Origin: an uncultured Bacteroidota bacterium
GTDB lineage: Bacteria; Bacteroidota; Bacteroidia; Flavobacteriales; Schleiferiaceae
Reading direction: 5' to 3'
Length of the DNA stretch: 64,000 nucleotides
Assembly: GCA_913057235.1 (NCBI GenBank)
Contig: CAJXNI010000001.1
Location: forward strand, 166,245-230,244
This document shows positions 52,847 through 61,393 of this stretch, in pieces (position 1 is the first letter of the stretch; each line of letters starts with the position of its first letter). The position numbers were made by a program, and so were the translations under genes. The notes beneath the pieces are model-generated. The model was not told where the DNA came from and did not search any database. It was given only the letters and a program-made list of their open reading frames with translations.

Positions 52847-53476
52847 TTATGGGAGCCCCAGATATTTATGGGTTTGTAAACCGATTTGCCACTGCGTGTT
52901 TTCCATCACGTACTCACTTATAAAGGGCATCATTTTTTCGCGTTTGCTCCACTCGGGCTGCAAAAACAATTTGCAGCGATTGTTCACTTTTGCCGCGTGT
53001 TCTTCGGCCCACTTGAAATCGTGGAGGTTGTAAATGACCACCTTGAGCTCATGAGCGGCTTCATAAAATTGGGGTAAAGGCGGTTTGGTCTTTTTAGGAG
53101 AGAGGCAAATCCAATCCCACACTCCGGTTAAGGGATAAGCTCCGGAAGTTTCAATGTGCAAGGTTTTACCTTCCGCTTTTAAGGCTTGGGTTAATGGGCC
53201 CATGTCCCAAGTTAGGGGCTCGCCCCCGGTTATCACTACTGTATTACTGTAGGGCTTGGCTGCCTCTACAATTTCGGTAATTGCTGTGGGCTGATGAAGC
53301 TCTGCATTCCAACTTTCTTTTACATCACACCAATGGCAGCCTACATCGCAGCCGCCAATGCGCACAAAATAGGCTGCTTTACCGGTATGATACCCTTCCC
53401 CTTGAATAGTATAAAACTGCTCCATTAAAGGCACCATCTCACCGCTATCTACCAAAGCCTGGACTTGCTTATTCAT
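52847..53476 (-). CDS. queE: 7-carboxy-7-deazaguanine synthase QueE
   Basis: The 209-residue radical SAM enzyme makes 7-carboxy-7-deazaguanine on the way to queuosine. The N-terminal EQFYTIQGEGYHTGKAA and the cluster motif CDVGCHWC (Cx3Cx2C) are followed by VVITGGEPL. I use the ATG at 53476, since the frame upstream would contain the -7 box. It is next to typA, not to other queuosine genes. The lysine-rich LSPKKTKPPL loop is family-like. Confidence 0.93.
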   Translation of the reverse strand: MNKQVQALVDSGEMVPLMEQFYTIQGEGYHTGKAAYFVRIGGCDVGCHWCDVKESWNAELHQPTAITEIVEAAKPYSNTVVITGGEPLTWDMGPLTQALKAEGKTLHIETSGAYPLTGVWDWICLSPKKTKPPLPQFYEAAHELKVVIYNLHDFKWAEEHAAKVNNRCKLFLQPEWSKREKMMPFISEYVMENTQWQIGLQTHKYLGLP

Positions 53477-53480
53477 GCCG

Positions 53481-53488
53481 CAAATATA
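53481..53488 (-). promoter_or_regulatory. -7 promoter box for queE
   Basis: The minus strand reads TATATTTG, exactly TAnnTTTG, only 4 nt before the queE ATG. The same 4-nt spacing is seen at tsaD, so a leaderless mRNA is likely. Confidence 0.6.
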
Positions 53489-53735
53489 GACAGGATAGAT
53501 GGCCATGAAAAAGATCTCACCTAAAGGCTTGTAGAAATAAAAAATAAGCCCAAAACTTTTTATAACTCACCTAATCAAAAGGTGCTTAATGATTCTGCTC
53601 TGTTCAATTATAACTTAGAATTAACTTAAGCTGCACGCTGCATTAACCACTCTCCTACAGTTAATTACTGAAATTTGCCACAGCAAAAAGAGGTACAGGG
53701 CAACCCTCTGCGGCTCAACTAGTGTCTAACAATTG

Positions 53736-53749
53736 AACGAAAACTAAAA
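53736..53749 (+). repeat. 14-bp direct repeat, copy 1
   Basis: AACGAAAACTAAAA occurs here and again at 53797-53810, 61 bp later, in the leader of the gene at 53819. Confidence 0.6.
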
Positions 53750-53796
53750 ATTACCGAATTGCTGCAATAATTACAGGAATTTGAACACTAATTATT

Positions 53797-53810
53797 AACG
53801 AAAACTAAAA
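53797..53810 (+). repeat. 14-bp direct repeat, copy 2
   Basis: This second exact copy of AACGAAAACTAAAA ends 8 nt before the ATG at 53819. A-rich sequence at this spot is typical of Bacteroidota translation starts, so the copy may serve in initiation. Confidence 0.6.
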
Positions 53811-53818
53811 CGTAAAAA

Positions 53819-54178
53819 ATGAAAACTTCAAATTGGATTTTAGCCGCCCTTTTCACCTGCTTTTTAGGAGTTAGTGTACAAGCTCACAACAATGAATCTG
53901 AGGAGCTTAACCACAAGCAAAATGTTACCAAAATTGTAAGCTATGAATTTACCAAGGCCTTGCAGGACTTTAGTCCCAGCCTTCCTTTAATGGCCGGTAA
54001 TGAGGTAATGATTAGCTTTAAATTGAGCGAGGACAGTTTGGTGGTTATTGAACAGGTGAAGTCTAAAAACCCCTTTTTAGCTCAATATGTACGAAAAGTA
54101 CTCGAAAGAGAAACTATTCGTGTAGTGCCTTTGCAAGCCCAGACCATTTATAAAATGCAACTGCGCTTCAAGGCCTAG
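53819..54178 (+). CDS. Small secreted protein, unknown family
   Basis: The 119-residue protein has a signal peptide ending near SVQAH, then NNESEELNHKQN. The mature domain has strands MISFKLSEDSLVVIEQVKSK and RVVPLQAQTIYKMQLRFKA. The small alpha/beta layout resembles TonB-C-like domains, but no signature proves it. A strong terminator follows, so it is probably a single-gene transcript. Confidence 0.72.
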   Translation: MKTSNWILAALFTCFLGVSVQAHNNESEELNHKQNVTKIVSYEFTKALQDFSPSLPLMAGNEVMISFKLSEDSLVVIEQVKSKNPFLAQYVRKVLERETIRVVPLQAQTIYKMQLRFKA

Positions 54179-54197
54179 CTATTTGATCTTTTAGATT

Positions 54198-54233
54198 AAA
54201 ACCCGGGGAGTTTGCCCACTCTTCGGGTTTTTT
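54198..54233 (+). terminator. Rho-independent terminator after 53819-54178
   Basis: AAAACCCGGGGAGT (54198-54211) pairs with ACTCTTCGGGTTTT (54218-54231), with a G-U/mismatch bulge in the middle, and continues into TT and then GTG. It lies 19 nt past the stop. Confidence 0.8.
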
Positions 54234-54293
54234 GTGTGGTATCACCACCTTTCTCTTTCAATTGCATTGGCCTTAGTACTTTAGCGGCCTAAA

Positions 54294-54797
54294 ATGTATT
54301 GCTTGAGATTTTTATTCTTCTTTCTAATTCTATCGGCTGCAAGCCTAAGTACTAAGGCCCAGAGTGAAACGCTTAAAAAAGAATTTGGCCAAACTGTTTA
54401 TTATTGGCTTACTGATAGCCTATCGGCTGATAATAAGGTGGAGTTTATTCGTTTGCGTACCTGGCGTGAACTCATTAGCCGGCAGCCCATAGACGCTTCT
54501 GAAAAAGCAGACCGAAGACTAAAGATGCAAGAGCAGTATGGCGCTTTGTATGAGGCTTTTCAGCGGGAAAGCACCACGCTTAGGGAGCAAAATTTAAAGG
54601 AAATTGCCGAGGGCGCCAGTTTTGAGCCCCTAAGTTTTAAACTAAAGCCTGTACCTAATACCGTAGATATTTTTGAGGGACACCTGCGCGTACTGTATAA
54701 AAAAGGTGCGGTGCAAAATATGACCACCTATCGTTTCAGAGTTTTTTACAATGGTCGCGGTTTAGGCTTGCTTACAGCACCAGAAGAAGATTTTTAA
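54294..54797 (+). CDS. Secreted protein, unknown function
   Basis: The 167-residue protein has a signal peptide (MYCLRFLFFFLILSAASLS) with cleavage near TKAQ. A helical, charged middle (RLRTWRELISRQPIDASEKA) is followed by strands FEGHLRVLYKKGAVQNMTTY. I do not recognise a family. Its stop overlaps the pcm stop on the other strand in TTAA (54794-54797). Confidence 0.68.
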   Translation: MYCLRFLFFFLILSAASLSTKAQSETLKKEFGQTVYYWLTDSLSADNKVEFIRLRTWRELISRQPIDASEKADRRLKMQEQYGALYEAFQRESTTLREQNLKEIAEGASFEPLSFKLKPVPNTVDIFEGHLRVLYKKGAVQNMTTYRFRVFYNGRGLGLLTAPEEDF

Positions 54798-55435
54798 TTG
54801 CGCTTTTCCAGCAGCGGTACAAACCTAAAATCTCCTTTTTCTTCCTGAAACACCTGGCCTCGGTCATTTTTTGTGAGCAGCTTCATTTTTTGAACGTTCT
54901 CTCCCACCGGAATTACTAGCCTGCCTCCCGGCTTTAACTGTTCTACCAAAGCCTTAGGAATAAAGGGTGCACCGGCCGTTACTACTATGCCATCAAAGGG
55001 TGCCCGCTCAGGCAGGCCTTTGTACCCGTCTCCAAACTTCATTTCTAAGCGATAGCCCAGTTTGGTTAATATGGGCCGGGTGTGGTCAAAAAGCTCTTTT
55101 TGCCTTTCTATGCTAAAGACTTTTATCCCCATTTCGCAAAGTACTGCCGCCTGATAGCCACTTCCGGTACCCACTTCTAAAACCCGTTGGCCGGGCCTTA
55201 CCTCTAATAATTCACTTTGGTAAGCCACGGTGTAAGGCTGTGAAATAGTTTGCCCGGCTGCAATAGGAAAAGCCTTGTCTTGGTAGGCAAAGTCTTCAAA
55301 GCTGCTGTCTAAAAACAAATGCCGGGGCACCTTGCCAATAGCTTTAAGAACAGCTTTATTTCTAATACCTTTTTCAATAAGGAGTTTTACCAAGCCGTTT
55401 CTTTTGCCTACATGGCGATGGGTATCGTTGAGCAT
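54794..55435 (-). CDS. pcm: Protein-L-isoaspartate O-methyltransferase
   Basis: The 213-residue SAM-dependent enzyme repairs isoaspartyl residues in damaged proteins. The substrate loop is AAGQTISQPYTVAYQSELLE. The SAM motif is VLEVGTGSGYQAAVLCEMG, followed by VFSIERQKEL. LVIPVGENVQKMKLLTK is the C-terminal family block. The start is the ATG at 55435. It is convergent with the secreted-protein gene 54294-54797. Confidence 0.95.
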   Translation of the reverse strand: MLNDTHRHVGKRNGLVKLLIEKGIRNKAVLKAIGKVPRHLFLDSSFEDFAYQDKAFPIAAGQTISQPYTVAYQSELLEVRPGQRVLEVGTGSGYQAAVLCEMGIKVFSIERQKELFDHTRPILTKLGYRLEMKFGDGYKGLPERAPFDGIVVTAGAPFIPKALVEQLKPGGRLVIPVGENVQKMKLLTKNDRGQVFQEEKGDFRFVPLLEKRN

Positions 55436-55596
55436 GGTTCAAAGTTTATACTTAAAGCGCTAATCTTTGATTCTAGTAATTAAAGAAAATGAACAACTCA
55501 ATGTGAAAAGTCTATTTGCCCTAGCACCCTTAGGTCTAATTGGGCTAGGGCCCAACTCTTTCAAATTCTATCACCTGTAAATGCCCGCTTAAACCC

Positions 55597-55604
55597 TATC
55601 TTTG
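55597..55604 (+). promoter_or_regulatory. -7 promoter box for the Gfo/Idh operon
   Basis: TATCTTTG matches TAnnTTTG and ends 21 nt before the ATG at 55626. Confidence 0.6.
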
Positions 55605-55625
55605 CGCCCCTAAAATGAGGATTGC

Positions 55626-56612
55626 ATGTTAAATATAGGCGTTTTAGGAGCAGGACACTTGGGGAAAATTCACATTAAATGCCTGCAAGGATTAACCGAC
55701 TATTATCACCTAATAGGATTTTACGACCCTGATGCAGGCAACGCTGCCAAGGTAGCCGAAGAGTTTGGCTTACAAGCTTTTAGCTCTGTAGAAGAACTCA
55801 TTGATGCGGTAGATGTAGTAGATATTGTAACGCCTACTTTAAATCACTTTGATTGTGCTTCGGCCGCAGCCAAAAAAGTAAAACACTTTTTTATTGAAAA
55901 ACCCATTACGGAAACCCCCCAACAGGCCAAGCAATTGATAAAGCTTAGTGAGGAAGCATCAGTGAAAGCTCAAGTAGGGCACGTAGAACGCTTTAACCCT
56001 GCATTTTTAGCGGCCCGAAACTACGTGCAAAACCCCATGTTTATTGAAACACATCGTTTAGCTGAGTTTAATCCCCGCGGTACCGATGTACCGGTGGTAT
56101 TGGATCTAATGATTCATGACATTGACATCGTGCTAAGCTCAGTGAAAAGCAATGTGAAAAAAATAAGCGCTAGCGGAGTAGCGGTGGTTAGTGATAACCC
56201 CGATATCGCTAACGCTCGCATAGAGTTTGGTAATGGTTGCGTGGCCAACTTAACCGCCAGCCGCATTTCCTTGAAAAATATGCGCAAAACCCGCATTTTT
56301 CAGCGCGATGCTTATATCACCATAGATTTTTTGGAAAAAGAAAGCGAAATCATTCGCATGAAAAACGCAGAGGGAGCGGAAGATCCCTACGCCATGGTTA
56401 TGGACTTGGGCAATGGCAAGAAAAAGCAAATTTATTTTGAGAAACCTAAAGCCGAACCTACCAACGCTATACAAGAAGAGTTGAAATCTTTTGCGCTGGC
56501 TATCAATAAAAACACCGATGTAAGCGTTACTCTAGAAGATGGCTACAAGGCACTGGATGTGGCCCATCAAATTTTAGAAAAAATTGAAGTCAACCTCAAC
56601 GTTATATCGTAA
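55626..56612 (+). CDS. Gfo/Idh/MocA-family oxidoreductase
   Basis: The 328-residue protein has an NAD(P)-binding Rossmann start, IGVLGAGHLGKIHIKCLQG, and the family EKP loop FFIEKPITETPQQAKQLI. The conserved VGHVERFNP and LDLMIHDIDIVLSS follow. Substrate is unknown, but many members act on nucleotide sugars. It is the first gene of an operon with a lipoprotein and a sugar transferase, which supports a sugar-related role. Confidence 0.9.
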   Translation: MLNIGVLGAGHLGKIHIKCLQGLTDYYHLIGFYDPDAGNAAKVAEEFGLQAFSSVEELIDAVDVVDIVTPTLNHFDCASAAAKKVKHFFIEKPITETPQQAKQLIKLSEEASVKAQVGHVERFNPAFLAARNYVQNPMFIETHRLAEFNPRGTDVPVVLDLMIHDIDIVLSSVKSNVKKISASGVAVVSDNPDIANARIEFGNGCVANLTASRISLKNMRKTRIFQRDAYITIDFLEKESEIIRMKNAEGAEDPYAMVMDLGNGKKKQIYFEKPKAEPTNAIQEELKSFALAINKNTDVSVTLEDGYKALDVAHQILEKIEVNLNVIS

Positions 56613-56618
56613 TTGCGC

Positions 56619-57536
56619 ATGGTAAAACTTTTACGCCTGGCTGGGCTTTTCTTGGCGGGTTTATTGCTAGTGCAATGCAGTGACAACCCTGAAGCGGAAA
56701 AACCGGTTTACATAAGAATTGATGAGTTTCCGGTACAAACCGACTATGATTTAGAAGGCTCTGCCCACAGCGCCATAACCACCGCCTGGGTGTTTGTTAA
56801 TAATCAAGTTTTAGGCACCTTTGAGCTACCCTGTGTAATACCGGCTATTTTACCTGAAGGCGAAGTAGACTTTACTATTTACCCCGGTATAAATACCAAT
56901 GGCATCTCCTCACTCCGTTCAATTTATGATGGACTAAGACCCATACGTATAACTAAAACTAAGCCGCAATCTGATGATTTAGATACCCTGGTTTTTACCG
57001 CCCAAGAGATGGTTACAGGCTACTGCAACAGTTGTAGCGTAAATATTCTGGAAGATTTTGACCAAAGTGGCACCAATTTTAGTCCCACCGTTTTTTCCGA
57101 TACAGACTTCGTGAAAATTGACGACCTAGATAGTCTTTTTATTTTCACTCCGCCATTTTCGGCTCAGCCCGAGAAAAACGAAAATGTGGGGCTATTAACC
57201 CTCACCAATGAGCGAAATATAGCAGAGTTGGTTACGGTTAATAGCTACAATATTCCCCCAGGCACCCAAAATCTTTACCTGGAGGTAACCTACCGCACCA
57301 ACATGCAGGTAAGTTTTGGCTTGCAAGCCGATTATGCCCAGCAAAGTGAACGAGATATCACGGCTACGGTTTTACCCAAAAATGAATGGAATAAAATTTA
57401 CATTAACCTTATTACAGAGTTTCAGGCTTTTCCTGGCGCCAACGGGTACCGTGTACTAATATTTGCCCGCAAGCCCGCCAACCTGAAAGAAGGCCGCATT
57501 TTTCTAGACAATATCAAACTGGTGTACCAAGAATGA
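56619..57536 (+). CDS. Lipoprotein of unknown function
   Basis: This protein (305 residues from ATG 56619) has a lipoprotein signal ending LLLVQCSDN, with Cys20. It contains an Ig-like strand region and a long beta-rich C-terminal half (VNILEDFDQSG and RIFLDNIKLVYQE). I do not recognise a family. The gene follows the oxidoreductase by 6 nt, and its stop overlaps the sugar-transferase start by 4 nt. Confidence 0.75.
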   Translation: MVKLLRLAGLFLAGLLLVQCSDNPEAEKPVYIRIDEFPVQTDYDLEGSAHSAITTAWVFVNNQVLGTFELPCVIPAILPEGEVDFTIYPGINTNGISSLRSIYDGLRPIRITKTKPQSDDLDTLVFTAQEMVTGYCNSCSVNILEDFDQSGTNFSPTVFSDTDFVKIDDLDSLFIFTPPFSAQPEKNENVGLLTLTNERNIAELVTVNSYNIPPGTQNLYLEVTYRTNMQVSFGLQADYAQQSERDITATVLPKNEWNKIYINLITEFQAFPGANGYRVLIFARKPANLKEGRIFLDNIKLVYQE

Positions 57537-58948
57537 AAAACGAGCTATTGCAACGCTCTAAGTATATTTTTTGGGATGTAGTGGCCGCCATGGCCAGCTA
57601 CACCACTTTATTTGTTTACCGCAGGCTGGTTATTGAAAAAGAGTACTACGGGGTTGCGCAGCTTCAATTAAGCCCCTCCTACTATTATGGATTACTTCTT
57701 ATTCCCATTTTTTGGGCAACGGTGTACCTCATTACCGGCTTTTATAAAGATATTTACCGTAGATCACGTTTAAAAGAGTTATTTTACACTTTTAATGCCT
57801 CTTTGCTAGGCAGCATATTCATCTTTTTCACGCTCATGCTTGATGACAGCGTGGCCAGTTACACCGATTACTACCGCGGATTTTTAGTGTATTTCTCCAG
57901 CCATTTTTTATACACGGCTATTTTTAGGATTTTACTAAGCACCCGTACCGCCCACCGTATAAAAAGTGGTAAAATCAGTTTCAACACTCTTTTAATTGGT
58001 AGTAATGAAAAAGCGGCTGAATTATATCATGAGCTTACCACTGCCGGACGCAAGATTGGCAACCGCTTCATAGGCTTTGCAAGCGTACACAACAACATTA
58101 AATTCTTAATTGAAAAAAACCTGAAACATTTAGGCACCTATAAAGAACTTCCTCAAATTATTGAAGATGAAAAAGTTGAGGAAGTAATAATTGCCATTGA
58201 ATCTTCAGAACATGAAAAATTAGAGGGCATTATCAATAATTTAGAGGGTAGTCGCGTTACCATTAAGATGATTCCAGACACGTACGATATTATTTCAGGT
58301 AAAGTGCGGATGGAGTCACTAGGGTCTACCCCGCTGGTAGAAATCAACCACCAACTAATGCCGCTCTGGCAAAAGGTGCTGAAACGGGTTTTTGATATTG
58401 TGGTTTCAGTGCTGTTCTTAGTGCTCTTATCTCCCCTCTATCTGCTGCTTTATGTTATTACCAAACTGAGTGATCGGGGACCTGCATTTTACCGGCAAAA
58501 CCGCTTGGGCCTCTACGGCAAGGAGTTTCAAATGATCAAATTTAGGTCTATGTCTATGAATGCCGAGGTGGAGGGACCCCAGCTAAGCAGTGAGAATGAT
58601 GAAAGAATAACCCCCTGGGGTCGCTTCATGCGAAAATATCGCCTAGATGAGCTGCCGCAATTTATTAATGTTTTGAAAGGTCAAATGTCTATTGTAGGCC
58701 CTCGCCCTGAGCGAAAATATTACATGGAAAAAATCTCTGAGAAGGCTCCCCATTACAAACACTTGCTTAAGGTGAAACCAGGCATCACCTCTTGGGGCAT
58801 GGTTAAATTTGGCTATGCTGAAAATGTAGATCAAATGGTAAAGCGGCTTAAATATGACATTATTTACATTGAAAACATGAATCTTTTCAATGATTTGAAA
58901 GTTTTGATTTATACCGTTTTAATTGTTTTACAAGGCCGCGGTAAATAA
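57533..58948 (+). CDS. Initiating sugar transferase (polyprenyl-phosphate type)
   Basis: The 471-residue protein has about five N-terminal membrane segments, a Rossmann-like middle (NTLLIGSNEKAAELYHELTT) and a C-terminal bacterial sugar-transferase domain (about 285-471). The latter has KRVFDIVVSVLFLVLLSPLY, then RQNRLGLYGKEFQMIKFRSM, YRLDELPQFINVLKGQMSIV and GPRPER. It should load the first sugar phosphate onto undecaprenyl phosphate for polysaccharide synthesis. It overlaps neighbours by 4 and 1 nt. Confidence 0.93.
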   Translation: MKNELLQRSKYIFWDVVAAMASYTTLFVYRRLVIEKEYYGVAQLQLSPSYYYGLLLIPIFWATVYLITGFYKDIYRRSRLKELFYTFNASLLGSIFIFFTLMLDDSVASYTDYYRGFLVYFSSHFLYTAIFRILLSTRTAHRIKSGKISFNTLLIGSNEKAAELYHELTTAGRKIGNRFIGFASVHNNIKFLIEKNLKHLGTYKELPQIIEDEKVEEVIIAIESSEHEKLEGIINNLEGSRVTIKMIPDTYDIISGKVRMESLGSTPLVEINHQLMPLWQKVLKRVFDIVVSVLFLVLLSPLYLLLYVITKLSDRGPAFYRQNRLGLYGKEFQMIKFRSMSMNAEVEGPQLSSENDERITPWGRFMRKYRLDELPQFINVLKGQMSIVGPRPERKYYMEKISEKAPHYKHLLKVKPGITSWGMVKFGYAENVDQMVKRLKYDIIYIENMNLFNDLKVLIYTVLIVLQGRGK

Positions 58949-59442
58949 TGGAGCAGTATGATTTAGAGGCTTTTAGAAAAAAAGCCGAAACTCAGGAAGG
59001 CCAAACCCAGGCTATTTTTAAAAAATTAAAGAAGATTAAACCTAAGGTCTTGGACCAGGCCTTTCACCATTGCCACCAAGCGGCTTTTGAAGAAATAGAC
59101 TGCCTAAAGTGTGGCAATTGCTGCAAAACTACTGGCCCCCTTTTTACGCAGGCTGATATAAACCGACTGGCCCGCCATTTTAAAATGAAGCCCGCCCAAT
59201 TTATGGACACCTACCTGAGAGTAGATGAAGATGGAGACTACGTTTTGCGCAACCTACCCTGCCCTTTTCTTGGCGCTGATAACCACTGCAGTGTTTACGA
59301 GAAACGCCCAAAAGCCTGCCGTGAATTCCCCCATACCAATCGCAATAAAATGCGTCAAATCCTTAACCTTACTCAAAAAAACGCCTCAGTGTGCCCGGCT
59401 GTTTTTAAAATTAGCCGCGCCATTGATCAACAGCTTCCTTAA
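58948..59442 (+). CDS. YkgJ-type cysteine-cluster protein
   Basis: The 164-residue protein has the conserved cysteine pattern of the YkgJ family: CLKCGNCCKTTGP, then LPCPFLGADNHCSVYEKRPK followed by ACREFPH. Such proteins bind zinc or an iron-sulfur centre; the function is unknown. Its ATG overlaps the sugar-transferase stop (TAATG). Confidence 0.88.
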   Translation: MEQYDLEAFRKKAETQEGQTQAIFKKLKKIKPKVLDQAFHHCHQAAFEEIDCLKCGNCCKTTGPLFTQADINRLARHFKMKPAQFMDTYLRVDEDGDYVLRNLPCPFLGADNHCSVYEKRPKACREFPHTNRNKMRQILNLTQKNASVCPAVFKISRAIDQQLP

Positions 59443-59483
59443 GTTCGTTTCTGGTTTTAGGTTTTAATTGGCATATTAGCCTT

Positions 59484-60398
59484 ATGCAAAACATAGATCA
59501 ACTTTCTCTTAATTTCAGTGAAGACTCCCTGTTCTTGCTCAACATTTGCCTGGCCATAATTATGTATGGCATTGCCTTAGACATTAAGGTGGCTGACTTC
59601 AAGAACGTTTTGAAAAACCCTAAAGGCGCCTTAGTAGGCCTTTTTTCGCAATTTGTGGCCTTACCCCTACTCACCTTCCTTTTAATCTACTTGCTAAATC
59701 CAAGCCCCAGTATTGCCTTAGGCATGATGCTGGTTGCGGCTTGCCCTGGAGGCAACATTTCAAATTTTCTAAGTCACTTGAGCGGATCTAACGCAGCGTT
59801 AAGCGTGAGCCTCACCGCGGTGGCTACCTTTCTTTCGCTCTTTTTTACGCCCTTAAATCTAGAGTTGTACGCCCGCCTCTATCCGCCCACGGCCGCGCTT
59901 TTGAATGAAATTAGCATAAGCCCCCTAGAAGTAATTAAAACCATCCTTACCATTATAGCCATTCCGCTAATTCTGGGCATTTTAACCCAATATAAATTAC
60001 CCCGTTTTGCGTCTAAAGCCGCCCCTGTACTAAAAGTTCTGAGCATTCTAATATTTTTGGCTTTTGTAGCGGTAGCCTTTTTCAACAACTTTCAATTGTT
60101 CCTAGATTACATTCAGGCCGTGATTATATTGGTATTCATTCACAACCTTTTGGCCTACCTCACCGGGTTTTCTTTAGGTAAGATCTTCCAGCTCCCCTCA
60201 AGAGACTGCCGCACTTTGGCTATTGAAACGGGTATTCAAAATTCTGGGCTAGGCCTGGTGCTGATTTTCGCTTTTTTTGAAGGGCTGGGAGGCATGGCGC
60301 TGGTTACGGCTTGGTGGGGCATCTGGCATATCATAAGCGGCTTGGCGGTGGCCTTTTTCTGGTCTAGGTATAAGGCCAAATCTTTGGCTGCGCCTTAA
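59484..60398 (+). CDS. Bile-acid:Na+ symporter-family transporter
   Basis: The 304-residue protein has about nine to ten hydrophobic segments. The family marks are GIALDIKVADFKNVLKNPKG, GMMLVAACPGGNISNFLSHL (an ASBT signature) and ETGIQNSGLGLVLIFAFF. It probably carries an organic anion with sodium. The last 35 nt overlap the end of menE on the other strand. Confidence 0.88.
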   Translation: MQNIDQLSLNFSEDSLFLLNICLAIIMYGIALDIKVADFKNVLKNPKGALVGLFSQFVALPLLTFLLIYLLNPSPSIALGMMLVAACPGGNISNFLSHLSGSNAALSVSLTAVATFLSLFFTPLNLELYARLYPPTAALLNEISISPLEVIKTILTIIAIPLILGILTQYKLPRFASKAAPVLKVLSILIFLAFVAVAFFNNFQLFLDYIQAVIILVFIHNLLAYLTGFSLGKIFQLPSRDCRTLAIETGIQNSGLGLVLIFAFFEGLGGMALVTAWWGIWHIISGLAVAFFWSRYKAKSLAAP

Positions 60399-61377
60399 CC
60401 AGCAACTCTTGGGTTTTGGCGCGTTGCAGCTTACCGTTAGGGGTGTATTCAAAATTAGGCAGTAAATAAATGGTTTTTGGCTTTTGCCGATGGGGTACAG
60501 CTTGTAATGCTTCGTAAAGTTCTTCAGGCCTTGGCCAGTGTTCCTGTTCAAGCACTAAGGCAATTTGTTCTCCTAAGGTAGAATGCGGCACTGCGGTCAC
60601 CATAATGGCACTGCTAGTCCATGAAATTTGTTGTTCAATTTCTTCCGGAAGGTAGGTAGAACCGGCCACTGTAATAGCATGGTCTGCGCGGCCACGCCAG
60701 ACAAAAGAATGCGCATCCCTAAGGTCAACCACATCATTGGTAACCAATTCATGAACCTGCAATTTTGGGGCATTAATAACCAAGCAGTTTCGGTCATCTG
60801 CTGTAAAGCTAACCCCCGGAAGGGCCTGGAAAAAAGACTGCCTTTGGGGCGCCAGCTGTTGCAAGGCCACGTGAGTAATGGTTTCCGTCATGCCATAACT
60901 GTGGTACACCATCCCTTCATACTCTTTAAGTTTGGTGGCTAAATTTGGTGTAATAGCTCCTCCGCCAATTAATAACTTATTCACCTGAGGCAAGCGAGGC
61001 CATGAGGCGTAGGCCTGATAAGGCACCATGGCTGCAAAATCAAAGTGGTCAGCTTTTTCTAAGGGTACTTTTTGGGGCTCAGTAACCCACAACTCCCAGC
61101 GACCTACCAATGCCCTCACTACCATCATGAATCCAGCAATTTTGTCATAAGGTAAACAGAGAAGCGCGCGGGTGCCCGGGCCCAAATCCAATGCTTTTAA
61201 GGTGGCCTGAACTGAGGCTTGAATAGCAGCGCGGGAAATTTCTATAGACTTGGGCTTGCCGGTGCTCCCAGAGGTATGTAGCGTAAAAGAATCTAAACCA
61301 TTATGCCATTGCTCTACCCAGTGCATAACGCCCTTTTGAGTAGCCGTACTTACCGTTTTTTTAAATCTGATATTCAA
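60364..61377 (-). CDS. menE: o-Succinylbenzoate-CoA ligase MenE
   Basis: The 337-residue adenylate-forming enzyme activates o-succinylbenzoate in menaquinone synthesis. The AMP-binding motif is HTSGSTGKPKSIEISRAAIQ. The A5-type YHSYGMTETITHVALQ and the C-terminal VWRGRADHAITVAG are visible, and the catalytic Lys lies in PNGKLQRAKT. It is shorter than the 450-residue MenE of other bacteria but in line with Bacteroidota forms. It is downstream of menA-menC on the same strand, separated by a 170-nt gap that holds the candidate small RNA. Confidence 0.9.
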   Translation of the reverse strand: MNIRFKKTVSTATQKGVMHWVEQWHNGLDSFTLHTSGSTGKPKSIEISRAAIQASVQATLKALDLGPGTRALLCLPYDKIAGFMMVVRALVGRWELWVTEPQKVPLEKADHFDFAAMVPYQAYASWPRLPQVNKLLIGGGAITPNLATKLKEYEGMVYHSYGMTETITHVALQQLAPQRQSFFQALPGVSFTADDRNCLVINAPKLQVHELVTNDVVDLRDAHSFVWRGRADHAITVAGSTYLPEEIEQQISWTSSAIMVTAVPHSTLGEQIALVLEQEHWPRPEELYEALQAVPHRQKPKTIYLLPNFEYTPNGKLQRAKTQELLVKAQPKIWPYT

Positions 61378-61393
61378 TCCCTTAGTATATTTC

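Larger units (their letters stand above)
53489..53818. other. AT-rich intergenic region
   Basis: About 330 bp between queE and the small secreted protein at 53819 hold no recognisable gene. The notable content is a 14-bp direct repeat (53736-53749, 53797-53810), the second copy lying 8 nt before the start codon. A TTTG at 53780-53783 could be a -33 element, but no fitting -7 box follows. Confidence 0.5.
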
